A stretch of 64,000 nt of DNA from Rhizobium phaseoli. Its GTDB lineage: Bacteria; Pseudomonadota; Alphaproteobacteria; Rhizobiales; Rhizobiaceae. The translations under genes were made by a program, and so were the position numbers. This document shows positions 8,010 to 16,280 of the stretch, piece by piece (the stretch's first letter is position 1; each line of letters opens with the position of its first letter). The stretch spans positions 372,001 to 436,000 of the forward strand of contig NZ_WUFT01000001.1 in assembly GCF_010668805.1 (NCBI RefSeq), written 5' to 3'. The notes below the pieces were generated by a model. That model worked only from the letters and a program-made list of their open reading frames with translations. It searched no databases and had not been told where the DNA came from.

Positions 8010-8873
8010 ATGAACACGACGATAAGATTCCTTCGCTCTGTCACCTGCTACGCCGAGGCGCCAAATCTGTGGATCAATGTCGGGGAGACGCCTTTCGTCT
8101 ATCGCGACCTCGGTCCCCAAGGCGGCGTGCCGGTCATTCTTCTCAATCATTGGGGCGCGGTGCTGGACAATTTCGATCCCCGGATTGTCGACGGTCTCGC
8201 CACCAAGCATCATGTCATCGCGACCGACTACCGGGGTATCGGCGCCTCAGGCGGCACGGCTCCGGTGACCATCGACGAGATGGCGCGCGACACGATCGCG
8301 TTGATCCGAGCGCTTGGGTTCAGACAAGTCGATCTGCTCGGCTTTTCCCTTGGGGGATTTGTCGCGCAGGACATCGTGATGAAGGCGCCGGACCTCGTCC
8401 GGAAACTGATTTTGACCGGAACGGGCCCAGCCGGCGGCACAGGGATAGAGAAGGTCGGAGCCGTGTCCTGGCCGCTGATGGTCAAGGGTCTGCTGACGCT
8501 GCACGACCCGAAAACCTATTTGTTTTTCACCTCCACCGCCAATGGTCGCCGATCCGCGAACGCCTTTCTGGATCGCCTGAAAGAGCGCAAGGTGGGAAGG
8601 GACAAGGGCCCGACCCCAAGGGCATTTCTGCGGCAACTCAAGGCGATCAAGGCCTGGGGGCGGCAGGCGCCTCAGGATCTCGGCCGCATCAATATCCCGG
8701 TTCTGATCGCCAAAGGCGACAGCGATATCATGGTTCCGACGGTAAACAGCACCGATATGGCCCGACGCATTCCGGGCGCGCAACTGGTTATCTACGAAGA
8801 TGCCGGACATGGCGGGATTTTCCAGAATCACGCCGATTTCGTGCCGAAGGCTTTGTCCTTCCTTGCAGCCTGA
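8010..8873 (+). CDS. alpha/beta-hydrolase
   Basis: A 287-residue alpha/beta-hydrolase fold protein. The nucleophile elbow is GFSLGG with Ser, the acid is probably Asp in KGDSDIMVP, and the base is His in DAGHGG. TDYRGIGASGG is the usual loop after strand 4. Homologues include haloperoxidase-like and enol-lactone hydrolases; the substrate is unknown. It heads an operon with an MDR reductase and a NemA-type ene-reductase, which suggests handling of reactive electrophiles or quinones. Confidence 0.85.
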   Translation: MNTTIRFLRSVTCYAEAPNLWINVGETPFVYRDLGPQGGVPVILLNHWGAVLDNFDPRIVDGLATKHHVIATDYRGIGASGGTAPVTIDEMARDTIALIRALGFRQVDLLGFSLGGFVAQDIVMKAPDLVRKLILTGTGPAGGTGIEKVGAVSWPLMVKGLLTLHDPKTYLFFTSTANGRRSANAFLDRLKERKVGRDKGPTPRAFLRQLKAIKAWGRQAPQDLGRINIPVLIAKGDSDIMVPTVNSTDMARRIPGAQLVIYEDAGHGGIFQNHADFVPKALSFLAA

Positions 8874-8906
8874 CATCACAACAGACTTCGAATTGGAGGA
8901 AGCCTC

Positions 8907-9911
8907 ATGAAGGCATTCGTCGTTGATAAGTACAAGAAGAAGGGCGCTTTGCGCCTGGCCAACCTGCCGGAACCGGAATTGCAGGACAATGATGTCCTTG
9001 TCCGGATTGGGGCCACGGCCGTAAACCTTTTGGACTCCAAGGTCCGGGACGGAGAGTTCAAGCTTATTCTTCCCTATCGTCCGCCCTTCGTGCTCGGCCA
9101 CGACGTTGCCGGAACGGTCGTCAGGACGGGACCGAGGGTCAGGCGGTTCAAAGTGGGTGACGAGGTCTACGCACGGCCGCGCGATCATCGGGTCGGAACA
9201 TTCGCCGAATTCATCGCCATCGATGAAGCCGATGTGGCGCTGAAACCAAACAATCTCAGCATGACCGAAGCCGCCTCCGTCCCGCTGGTGGGGCTGACCG
9301 CGTGGCAGGCGCTGGTCGAGCTGGGCAAGGTGAAGCCCGGCCAGAAGGTCTTCATTCAGGCCGGTTCCGGCGGTGTCGGGACTTTCGCCATTCAGCTCGC
9401 CAAGCATCTTGGCGCGACGGTGGCGACGACGACCAGCGCTGGAAATGCCGAGTTCGCGAGAAGTCTCGGGGCGGATGTGGTTGTCGACTACAAGAGCCAG
9501 GATTTCGAGAAGGTCTTGTCGGGCTATGATCTGGTGCTGAACAGTCAGGATCCGAAGACGCTCGAAAAATCTCTGGCTGTGCTGAAGCCGGGCGGCCGGC
9601 TCATCTCCATTTCCGGTCCCCCCGATCCCGCATTCGCCAAGGAACTCGGCCTGAACCTGTTCCTGAAACTGGTATTCCGCCTGCTGAGCCGAGGGGTTCG
9701 CAAAAGGGCCAAGCGTCTCGGCATCGGCTATTCATTCCTGTTCATGCGCGCCGAGGGGCGGCAGTTGGGTGAGATTGCCCGCCTGATCGAACAAGGCGTG
9801 ATCCGACCGGTCGTCGACAAGGTCTTCCCATTTGAAAAAACCGGCGACGCGCTGGCTTATGTCGAGACCGGGCGTGCAAAGGGCAAGGTGGTCATCGCGG
9901 TCGTAGACTGA
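8907..9911 (+). CDS. MDR-family NADP-dependent oxidoreductase (quinone-oxidoreductase-like)
   Basis: A 334-residue medium-chain dehydrogenase/reductase. The N-terminal GroES-like domain has LGHDVAGTVVRTG, and the Rossmann domain has FIQAGSGGVGTFAIQLAKHLGA. The zinc-ligand pattern GHE and the four-cysteine lobe of true alcohol dehydrogenases are absent, so it belongs to the zinc-free quinone oxidoreductase/enoyl reductase side. The start at 8907 follows TTGGAGGAAGCCTC. It lies 33 bases after the hydrolase gene and 71 before nemA, consistent with one transcript. Confidence 0.85.
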   Translation: MKAFVVDKYKKKGALRLANLPEPELQDNDVLVRIGATAVNLLDSKVRDGEFKLILPYRPPFVLGHDVAGTVVRTGPRVRRFKVGDEVYARPRDHRVGTFAEFIAIDEADVALKPNNLSMTEAASVPLVGLTAWQALVELGKVKPGQKVFIQAGSGGVGTFAIQLAKHLGATVATTTSAGNAEFARSLGADVVVDYKSQDFEKVLSGYDLVLNSQDPKTLEKSLAVLKPGGRLISISGPPDPAFAKELGLNLFLKLVFRLLSRGVRKRAKRLGIGYSFLFMRAEGRQLGEIARLIEQGVIRPVVDKVFPFEKTGDALAYVETGRAKGKVVIAVVD

Positions 9912-9982
9912 GATCGACCTGACCGGCATGGCGTGCGTTGCGAGACGAACGCAGAAATAGTTTCCAACTCTGAAAGTGACAA

Positions 9983-11077
9983 ATGACCAGCAGCACACTC
10001 TTTGAGCCCGCCATACTCGGCCCTTTCACACTATCCAACCGCATCGTCATGGCGCCATTGACGCGCAACAGGGCGGGCGCCGGGTTTGTGCCGGGCGATC
10101 TCATCGCCGAATATTATGCGCAACGGGCCTCGGCAGGCCTGATCATCTCGGAGGCGACGCAGATTTCGCAGCAGGGGCAGGGCTATCAGGACACGCCCGG
10201 CATCTACACGCAGGCGCAGATCGACGGCTGGCGCAAGGTGACCGATGCGGTGCATGCCAAGGGCGGCCATATCTTCCTGCAGCTCTGGCACGTCGGTCGG
10301 GTATCGCATGTCGACCTGCAGCCCGATGGGCAGCCCCCCGTAGCGCCTTCCGCGATCAGGGCCGAAACCAAGACCTTTGTGAACAACAGCTTCGTCGACG
10401 TGTCGGCCCCTCGGGCGCTCGAATTGCATGAGATCGCCGGCATTGTCGAGGATTTCCGCCGGGCCGCCGCCAATGCCATTGCCGCCGGTTTCGATGGTGT
10501 CGAAGTTCACGGCGCCAATGGCTATCTGCTCGACCAGTTCGCCAGGGACGGAGCCAACACCCGCACCGACGCCTATGGTGGGTCGATCGAAAACCGGGCC
10601 CGGCTGACGCTCGAGGTGACGGCGGCGGTCATTAAGGAGGTTGGGCCGGAGCGAACCGGAGTTCGGATTTCACCGGTGTCGCCGGCCAATGGAATATCCG
10701 CAACCGATCCGCAGGCGCAGTTCGGCTATATCGTCGAGAAGCTCGACGCGATGGGCATTGCCTACCTCCATGTCGTCGAAGGCGCGACGGGCGGGCCGCG
10801 CGATGTCGCACCCTTCGATTACGAGGCGCTTCGCCGCAGGTTCAAGAATAGGTACATCGCCAATAACGGCTACGATCTGGAACTCGCGACGGCCAGGCTG
10901 GAGCAGGGGCTGGCGGACCTGTTTGCCTTCGGCAGGCCGTTCATCGCCAACCCGGATTTTGTCGAGCGCCTGAAGGTCGGTGCATCGCTGGCCAATCTCG
11001 ATATGGCGACGCTCTATGGCGGCGGCGCGGCGGGCTATACGGACTATCCCGAAATGGCCGAACCGGTCGGCGCGTGA
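9983..11077 (+). CDS. nemA: Old Yellow Enzyme family ene-reductase (NemA type)
   Basis: A 364-residue FMN TIM-barrel. The N-terminus has LGPFTLSNRIVMAPLTRNRA, and the substrate-binding His/Asn pair is in EVHGANGYLLDQF, followed by NTRTDAYGGSIENRAR. NemA-type enzymes reduce N-ethylmaleimide, nitrate esters and other activated alkenes with NAD(P)H in the cytoplasm. The gene ends in a shared hairpin with a convergent TetR gene, an arrangement parallel to nemR-nemA systems. Confidence 0.9.
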   Translation: MTSSTLFEPAILGPFTLSNRIVMAPLTRNRAGAGFVPGDLIAEYYAQRASAGLIISEATQISQQGQGYQDTPGIYTQAQIDGWRKVTDAVHAKGGHIFLQLWHVGRVSHVDLQPDGQPPVAPSAIRAETKTFVNNSFVDVSAPRALELHEIAGIVEDFRRAAANAIAAGFDGVEVHGANGYLLDQFARDGANTRTDAYGGSIENRARLTLEVTAAVIKEVGPERTGVRISPVSPANGISATDPQAQFGYIVEKLDAMGIAYLHVVEGATGGPRDVAPFDYEALRRRFKNRYIANNGYDLELATARLEQGLADLFAFGRPFIANPDFVERLKVGASLANLDMATLYGGGAAGYTDYPEMAEPVGA

Positions 11078-11081
11078 CGGC

Positions 11082-11108
11082 ATAGGGCCGCTTATTCGGC
11101 GGCCCTAT
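11082..11108. terminator. bidirectional terminator between nemA and tetR
   Basis: ATAGGGCCGC (11082-11091) and GCGGCCCTAT (11099-11108) form a perfect 10-base stem with a 7-base loop. The stop codon of the minus-strand TetR gene (11092-11094) lies in the loop, and nemA ends 4 bases before the stem. Confidence 0.65.
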
Positions 11109-11685
11109 TATCCCGCGTCCGATTTTCGATGGCGTCGCGGCAATCCGCCCGGCAGGCGTCGAGCAGTTCGTCGGCCAGCGGCGAATCGTCCGGGCAGGCC
11201 CTCGACAGCACGATCGCCCCGACGGCCTGAGCAAGGACGGTGATGGCTTGTGCGCGGTCTCCGGCGCCGGAAGCGTGATGGCGAACAATGCCGTCCTCGA
11301 TCGCGCGCACCAGTCTGTCTATTCCTTCAGCAAAAATGGCCTTCGTTTCTTCAGGCTGTCGCGCTGCATCGCAACTCAGCGCCGCGGCGGTGCACCCCTG
11401 GCCGCGCCCATCCCGGTGTTCGCGCGCGAGATAAAGTTCCATGACGGCGAGGACGTCATAACCGGCATAGCGCTTCAAGGTCTCGCTCAAGCCATTCTCG
11501 GTCGACTCCGCGATCAAATCCTCCTTGGAGCGGAAGTGATTGTAAAAGCCGCCATGGGTGAGCCCCGCGCGCTCCATCAACTCCGCCACCCCGACGCCAT
11601 CGAACCCGCGTTCGCGAAACAGCTCCGAGGCCGTGGCGATAATCCGTTCGTAGTTTTCCTGCTTCTTTTCCTTGGTGATCCGCAC
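11092..11685 (-). CDS. TetR-family repressor, NemR-like
   Basis: A 197-residue TetR protein. The DNA-binding domain covers residues about 10-55 (IIATASELFRERGFDGVGV, then LTHGGFYNHFRSKEDLI). The ligand domain has GQGCTAAALSCDAARQ, a short segment with two cysteines, and later a CPDD cysteine. NemR-type repressors sense electrophiles through cysteines, which fits control of an ene-reductase operon. It is convergent with nemA. The two TGATGAT-type sites upstream of its start match those before the operon at 8010. Confidence 0.85.
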   Translation of the reverse strand: MRITKEKKQENYERIIATASELFRERGFDGVGVAELMERAGLTHGGFYNHFRSKEDLIAESTENGLSETLKRYAGYDVLAVMELYLAREHRDGRGQGCTAAALSCDAARQPEETKAIFAEGIDRLVRAIEDGIVRHHASGAGDRAQAITVLAQAVGAIVLSRACPDDSPLADELLDACRADCRDAIENRTRDNRAAE

Positions 11686-11717
11686 TTTACAGCCCTTTCG
11701 ACCGTCATGCCCGAACT

Positions 11718-11737
11718 ATGATGTCAAGTATCATTAT
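11718..11737. promoter_or_regulatory. operator-like repeat upstream of tetR (site A)
   Basis: ATGATGTCAAGTATCATTAT is an imperfect inverted repeat about 33 bases upstream of the TetR start. It is the looser of the two sites here, as at the other end of the cluster. Confidence 0.45.
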
Positions 11738-11748
11738 AGCTCGACTTA

Positions 11749-11768
11749 TTGATGATGTACATCATTAA
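11749..11768. promoter_or_regulatory. operator TTGATGATGTACATCATTAA (site B)
   Basis: A 20-base palindrome with a single mismatched pair. It matches 7848-7867 at 18 of 20 positions. Its presence before both the regulator and the operon points to one autoregulated TetR regulon. Confidence 0.6.
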
Positions 11769-12009
11769 TAACGGCGGTGCACAGGAGACTATCTCCGCTC
11801 CGATCGCCGTGGCGCTCAAACTTTGGCTTGCTGGAAGACAGTCTGCATGGAGAGGCTGGCGCTATGGGGGACGACGACACCGGCGCGCAGTCACGCGGTT
11901 CAGCCGCGATAACCATGGTTTCATGCCACTGTCGACAAACGGGTAGGCCCAGCTTGCTTACCGCTGCATGCCGACCGTGTCGGGGAGGGCGGGCGGAAAC
12001 CGAAATCCC
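11769..12009. other. non-coding interval
   Basis: Between the TetR regulatory region and the end of the AraC-family gene I see no gene with a ribosome site or recognisable product, and no strong hairpin. ACTGTCGACAAAC near 11929 resembles the TTGTCGACAA palindrome of the hydroxyproline locus only in part. Confidence 0.4.
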
Positions 12010-13089
12010 TTATCTCAATTGCCGCGGCGACTGGTTGAATTTCTGACGGAAAGCGGTTGCGAAATGTGCGGCATCCGAAAAGCCGGTCTCAAAGGCGATC
12101 TGCGTCATCGAGAGCGTGCTGTTCTCCACCAGGAAGCGGGCGTAACGCAGGCGGGTCTCGATGATGAACCGCTTCGGAGTCATGCCGATGCCTTGCTGGA
12201 ACAGGCGCCCGAACTGACGCGGCGACAGCCCGATCATGCTGGCTGCCTGCTCGGGTGATACGTCACGGCCCTTGCGGCTCTCGATCAAAACGACCGCGCG
12301 CTGAATGCGGGAATCCTCGACATGTCGAAAGCTGGAAACCCGGCCTTGGTCGAAAGCGCTCAAGCCCTTGTGCTCGGTCAGCGACAGCTGGTGAACTGCC
12401 TTGGCCGCCCGGTCGGGGCCGCAATGGGTGCCAATGAGTTCCGTCATCAGCGACAGGATCGAGACGCCGCCGGGAACGGTGATGCGGCCGTTCTCGATCA
12501 GGAAGTCGTCGCGCGTCGAGAATGCCTGGCGCGGAAAGGCGATCTTGAAATCCTCGGCATGGAAGGGATGAACGGAGGCTTTGCGCCCAGTCAGCAGACC
12601 TTCTTGGGCGAGTACGAAGACGCCGGTGCAGACGCCGATCACCGGGATTCCGGCGGATGCGGCGACCCGCAGGTAGTCGCGATGCTTGCTGGGTGCTGCG
12701 CGCAGATGCGGCAGGAGGCCGCCGATGACGGCGATATAGTCGAAGTCCGTCGGGTTGATATAGGGCGCATCGGCCTGCACGCGGATGCCGCAGCTCGCCA
12801 CCGCGGCGTGGCCCGGCGCTCCCATGATCGACCAGCGGCAATGCAGGGGCCGGGAATTGTCGGCGAAATCGGCCGCATGCCGCAAGGGCTCGACGATCCC
12901 GGTCAGCGACATCATCGGGAAGCTCGGCCAGAGCAGAATGCCGATGGAGAGATCGGCCTTGCGGTCTCGGGCGGCCAAAAGCCGTTCGGCCCACAAACCA
13001 TCGAGCCAGCGGACATAGTCCGGCTCGATGGCAGGTGCATCTGAAAGGCTGGCGTCTGTGTTCATAGCGGCCGACCTTACGTCAGCCAT
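12010..13089 (-). CDS. GlxA-family AraC-type regulator with DJ-1/PfpI-like N-terminal domain
   Basis: A 359-residue protein with a class I amidotransferase-like sensor domain at about 45-220 (SIGILLWPSFPMMSLTGIVE, then IGVCTGVFVLAQEGLL). A C-terminal AraC helix-turn-helix pair follows at about 265-358 (EQAASMIGLSPRQFGRLFQ and MTQIAFETGFSDAAHFATAF). In this family the cysteine in VCTG sits at the old nucleophile elbow but the proteins are regulators, often of amino acid or amine catabolism. A second start, ATG 13065, is possible. It is divergent from the ABC-C26/RidA-DadA operon, which is the likely target. Confidence 0.85.
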   Translation of the reverse strand: MADVRSAAMNTDASLSDAPAIEPDYVRWLDGLWAERLLAARDRKADLSIGILLWPSFPMMSLTGIVEPLRHAADFADNSRPLHCRWSIMGAPGHAAVASCGIRVQADAPYINPTDFDYIAVIGGLLPHLRAAPSKHRDYLRVAASAGIPVIGVCTGVFVLAQEGLLTGRKASVHPFHAEDFKIAFPRQAFSTRDDFLIENGRITVPGGVSILSLMTELIGTHCGPDRAAKAVHQLSLTEHKGLSAFDQGRVSSFRHVEDSRIQRAVVLIESRKGRDVSPEQAASMIGLSPRQFGRLFQQGIGMTPKRFIIETRLRYARFLVENSTLSMTQIAFETGFSDAAHFATAFRQKFNQSPRQLR

Positions 13090-13227
13090 GTCGCTCTTTC
13101 AAAGAAAATGTCCGATTTCTAAAATTCAGCGCCGCCTTTCGGTGGCAAGCTCTCTCTCGTCGAACTCGACATCCGGCGACAAGACCCACCGGACCGGGGA
13201 ACCAAAAACAAATCAAGGATCAGAACA

Positions 13228-14106
13228 ATGGCACTTTCTCTTTCGAGAAGGGTGGTGATGTGCGCGCTGCTGGCAGGCAGCTTCATGGCATCGGCACCGC
13301 TCGCAAACGCATTCGAACTTGCCGAGCAGGGCAAGCTGACGGTCGCCTTTACGGGAGACATGCCGGGCTCCGGCTGGCAGGACGGCAAGCTGATCGGTTA
13401 CGATGGCGAGATCATGCAGCGCATCGCCGACAAGCTCGGCCTCAAGATACAGCCGGCCCTGATGGAATGGTCGGGCACGATCGCCTCCGTGCAATCCGGT
13501 CGCGTCGACGTGATGCTTGGCACGATGGGCTGGACCGAGAAACGTACGAAGATCATGACGTTGTCCGAGCCGATCCATTATTTCAAGAACGGCATCATGC
13601 AGTCGAACAAGACCAACTGGGAGAAGCTTTCCGACCTGGAAGGCAAGAAGGTCGGCACGATCACCGGCTTCTCCTTTGTCCCGGAACTGAAGACGATCAA
13701 GGGCATTGAGCTCTCGCTCTACGACACCTCCGACGCTGCCGTGCGCGATCTCATTGCCGGGCGTATCGATGCCGTCATCGGCGACCCGCCGGTGGTTTCC
13801 TACGCCATCAAGCAGAATCCGGATTGGAACATGCACTTCCTCGCCTTCACGGATAACAGCCCGGATTTCCCGCTGCTCACCGGGCTCGGTCAGGTCGTCT
13901 ACGGTCTCAACCAGAAGAACGACGATCTGCGCCAGAAGATGGACGCGATCATCGCCGATATGTGGAAGAGCTGCGAGATGAAAGAGATCGGCGCACGCTA
14001 CGGATTGTCCGCCGATGTCTGGTTCAAGCCGGTGGGTGCAAACTTCCGTGCCGGCGTCGACCGCCCCGGCGATTACAAGCTTCCCTCCTGCGCAGCCGGT
14101 GGCTGA
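13228..14106 (+). CDS. periplasmic amino-acid-binding protein of a polar amino acid ABC importer
   Basis: A 292-residue family 3 solute-binding protein. The N-terminus (residues 1-30) is a signal peptide ending near ANA. The mature part has FTGDMPGSGWQDGKLIGYDGE, the family's ligand loop, and later VGTITGF and RIDAVIGDPP. Such proteins carry polar amino acids or opine-like compounds. The ribosome site AAGGA precedes the start. It begins an operon of importer, C26-RidA fusion and DadA-like oxidoreductase; the true ligand is unknown. Confidence 0.9.
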   Translation: MALSLSRRVVMCALLAGSFMASAPLANAFELAEQGKLTVAFTGDMPGSGWQDGKLIGYDGEIMQRIADKLGLKIQPALMEWSGTIASVQSGRVDVMLGTMGWTEKRTKIMTLSEPIHYFKNGIMQSNKTNWEKLSDLEGKKVGTITGFSFVPELKTIKGIELSLYDTSDAAVRDLIAGRIDAVIGDPPVVSYAIKQNPDWNMHFLAFTDNSPDFPLLTGLGQVVYGLNQKNDDLRQKMDAIIADMWKSCEMKEIGARYGLSADVWFKPVGANFRAGVDRPGDYKLPSCAAGG

Positions 14107-14186
14107 CTGGGCTGACGGATGAAGGCTGCGGCAAGCGGCTTTCATCCGACCTCTTCGCCAAGACACAACAGCACAAGGAAACGGCG

Positions 14187-14939
14187 ATGAATGCGCTTTT
14201 GAGCGTGGCGGGCCTGCGCAAGAGTTATGGCCCTGTCGAAGTCCTGAAGGGGATCGATTTTACCGTCGCACCCGGCGAGAAGATTGCCCTGATCGGCCCC
14301 TCGGGCTCCGGGAAGTCTACCTGTCTGCGCTGCATGAATTTTTTGGAGAAACCGAGTGCCGGTGAGATCAGCCTCGATGGCGAGCGAATCGGCGTTCGCA
14401 ACGGCCGGGTGATGAGAGACCGGCAGCTTGCGCCACAGCGCGCCGAGATGGGCATGGTCTTCCAGCTCTTCAATCTCTGGCCGCATCTCTCGGTGACGGA
14501 AAACGTCGCGATCGCCGCACGCAAGGTCCGCGGCCTGTCTGCCGCCGAGGCCCGCGAATTGGCCTTGGAGATGTTGGCGAAAGTGCACATGACGCATCGC
14601 GCCGATGCCTCACCGCTGGAGCTGTCCGGCGGCCAGCAGCAGCGTGTGGCCATTGCCCGGGCGCTCGCCCAGAAGCCGAAACTCATGCTTTTCGACGAAC
14701 CGACCTCCGCTCTTGATCCCGAACTGGTCCACGAAGTTCTCAAAGTGATGGAAGAACTCGCCGCCGAAGGACGCACGATGCTGATCGTCACGCACGAGAT
14801 TGCCTTTGCCCGCGACATCGCCGACCGGGTGCTGTTCCTCGACGGCGGAAAGATCGTCGAGGCCGGACCGGCGCGCCAGGTTATTACCGCGCCGCGCGAG
14901 GCACGTACGCAAGCCTTCCTCAACAAGATTCGGCACTAG
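14187..14939 (+). CDS. amino acid ABC transporter ATP-binding protein
   Basis: The 250-residue product starts at ATG 14187 (after AAGGAAACGGCG). An earlier in-frame start would overlap the binding-protein gene with an Arg-rich tail. Walker A is GPSGSGKST, the signature LSGGQQQRVAIARAL, Walker B LMLFDEPTSALDPE, and the switch His is in IVTHE. The Q-loop is MVFQLFNLWPHLSV, typical of the GlnQ/HisP type. It energises the two permeases that follow within 6 bases. Confidence 0.9.
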   Translation: MNALLSVAGLRKSYGPVEVLKGIDFTVAPGEKIALIGPSGSGKSTCLRCMNFLEKPSAGEISLDGERIGVRNGRVMRDRQLAPQRAEMGMVFQLFNLWPHLSVTENVAIAARKVRGLSAAEARELALEMLAKVHMTHRADASPLELSGGQQQRVAIARALAQKPKLMLFDEPTSALDPELVHEVLKVMEELAAEGRTMLIVTHEIAFARDIADRVLFLDGGKIVEAGPARQVITAPREARTQAFLNKIRH

Positions 14940-14944
14940 GCGAC

Positions 14945-15604
14945 ATGAGCGGATTCTCGCTATTCTTCTCCGTCGTCCAGGGGCTCGCCGCCGGGCTTGA
15001 GGTAACCGTCCTGGTGACGCTGGCCTCGCTGGCTTTTGCAATCGGCATCGGCTTCCTTCTCGCCCTCGTCAGGCAATTCGCAGCGATCAGGGTCGTCAAT
15101 CTGGCGATCGACGCCTATTGCGAAATCCTCTGCAACGTGCCGGCTCTGACGCATCTGTTCATCCTCTATTTCGGGCTTGCCAGCATTGGCGTCAGGCTGA
15201 CGTCGATTGCCGCCGCCATTCTGGGCCTCGGGCTGATCGGCGCAGCCATTACCTCAGCGATCTTCCGCGCCGGTTTCGCCTCTTTGCCAAAAGGCCAGGC
15301 GGAGGCGTCGCTTGCTGCAGGTCTGACGCCACTTCAGACGATTTTCGAAATTTTGACGCCGCAGGCCATGCGGATCGCCCTGCCGGCGCTCGGGAATTAC
15401 GCGGTGCAGCTCCTCAAGGACACCTCCGTCGTCTCGGCCATCGCGGCGCCTGAAATCATGTTCTTCGCCCGCTCCATGGTCACCTCGTCCTTCCAGACAA
15501 CGATGATCTACGCGACGGCGGCGGCACTCTATTTGCTGCTGAGCCTGCCATTGATGCAGGCGACGCGATTCCTCGAAAGGCGTTACGGGAGACTGAAAGG
15601 ATGA
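14945..15604 (+). CDS. amino acid ABC transporter permease 1
   Basis: A 219-residue HisM/GlnP-type inner-membrane permease with about five hydrophobic segments. The cytoplasmic EAA-like loop is RAGFASLPKGQAEASLAAGL, followed by QTIFEILTPQAMRIALPAL, which docks with the ATPase. It overlaps the second permease by 4 bases (ATGA at 15601), a sign of coupled translation and heterodimer formation. Confidence 0.9.
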   Translation: MSGFSLFFSVVQGLAAGLEVTVLVTLASLAFAIGIGFLLALVRQFAAIRVVNLAIDAYCEILCNVPALTHLFILYFGLASIGVRLTSIAAAILGLGLIGAAITSAIFRAGFASLPKGQAEASLAAGLTPLQTIFEILTPQAMRIALPALGNYAVQLLKDTSVVSAIAAPEIMFFARSMVTSSFQTTMIYATAAALYLLLSLPLMQATRFLERRYGRLKG

Positions 15605-16260
15605 GCGGGTTTTTCGCACCCTACAGCGATTATGGTGGCGAATGGCTGCCCTTGTTGTTGCGGGCAATGGTAGATACGGCAGTGCTTTCCGTGTGCGCTT
15701 TTGCTCTGGCGCTCGTGCTCGGTCTGCTGCTTTCGCTGTGCCAGAGATCAGGCTTCGCGGCGCTACGGCATTTCGCGGCCCTTTATGTCACGGTCGTGCG
15801 CGGCGTGCCGCTGCTCGCGGTGCTGTTTCTGCTTTACTTCGGCCTGCCGGGCATTGGGATCGTCTTCGATGCTTTCGGCGCGGCGATCACAGGTTTGGCG
15901 CTGTGTTTTGCGGCTCAGATCGCCGAACTCTTCCGGGCCGGTCTGAAGGCGATCCCGGCGGGGCAGGGCGAGGCGGCCCTGGCCGTCGGTCTCACGCCGG
16001 TTCAGAGCTTCCGGCTGATCATCTTCCCGCAGGTCGTCCGCGTCATCCTGGCCCCGATGATCGTCACCTTCGTCGCGCTTCTCAAGGATTCCTCGCTCGC
16101 ATCGCTCATCACCGTCAACGAACTGGTTCTGACCGGTCGGGCGATGGCGACCGAGTATTTCCTGCCGCTGCAGATCTATGTGGCAGTCGGCTTCTGCTAC
16201 TTCGCGATCGCCTGGCCGTTTTCGGTCGTCTCCCGCCGGCTTGCCGTGCCCGCCCGCTAA
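15601..16260 (+). CDS. amino acid ABC transporter permease 2
   Basis: A 219-residue paralogue of the preceding permease with the same length and membrane layout. Its EAA-like loop is RAGLKAIPAGQGEAALAVGL, with QSFRLIIFPQVVRVILAPM after it. The start ATG overlaps the stop of permease 1. The two presumably form the heterodimeric channel served by the ATPase at 14187. Confidence 0.9.
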   Translation: MSGFFAPYSDYGGEWLPLLLRAMVDTAVLSVCAFALALVLGLLLSLCQRSGFAALRHFAALYVTVVRGVPLLAVLFLLYFGLPGIGIVFDAFGAAITGLALCFAAQIAELFRAGLKAIPAGQGEAALAVGLTPVQSFRLIIFPQVVRVILAPMIVTFVALLKDSSLASLITVNELVLTGRAMATEYFLPLQIYVAVGFCYFAIAWPFSVVSRRLAVPAR

Positions 16261-16280
16261 TTCATCACAAGGTTCAGATC

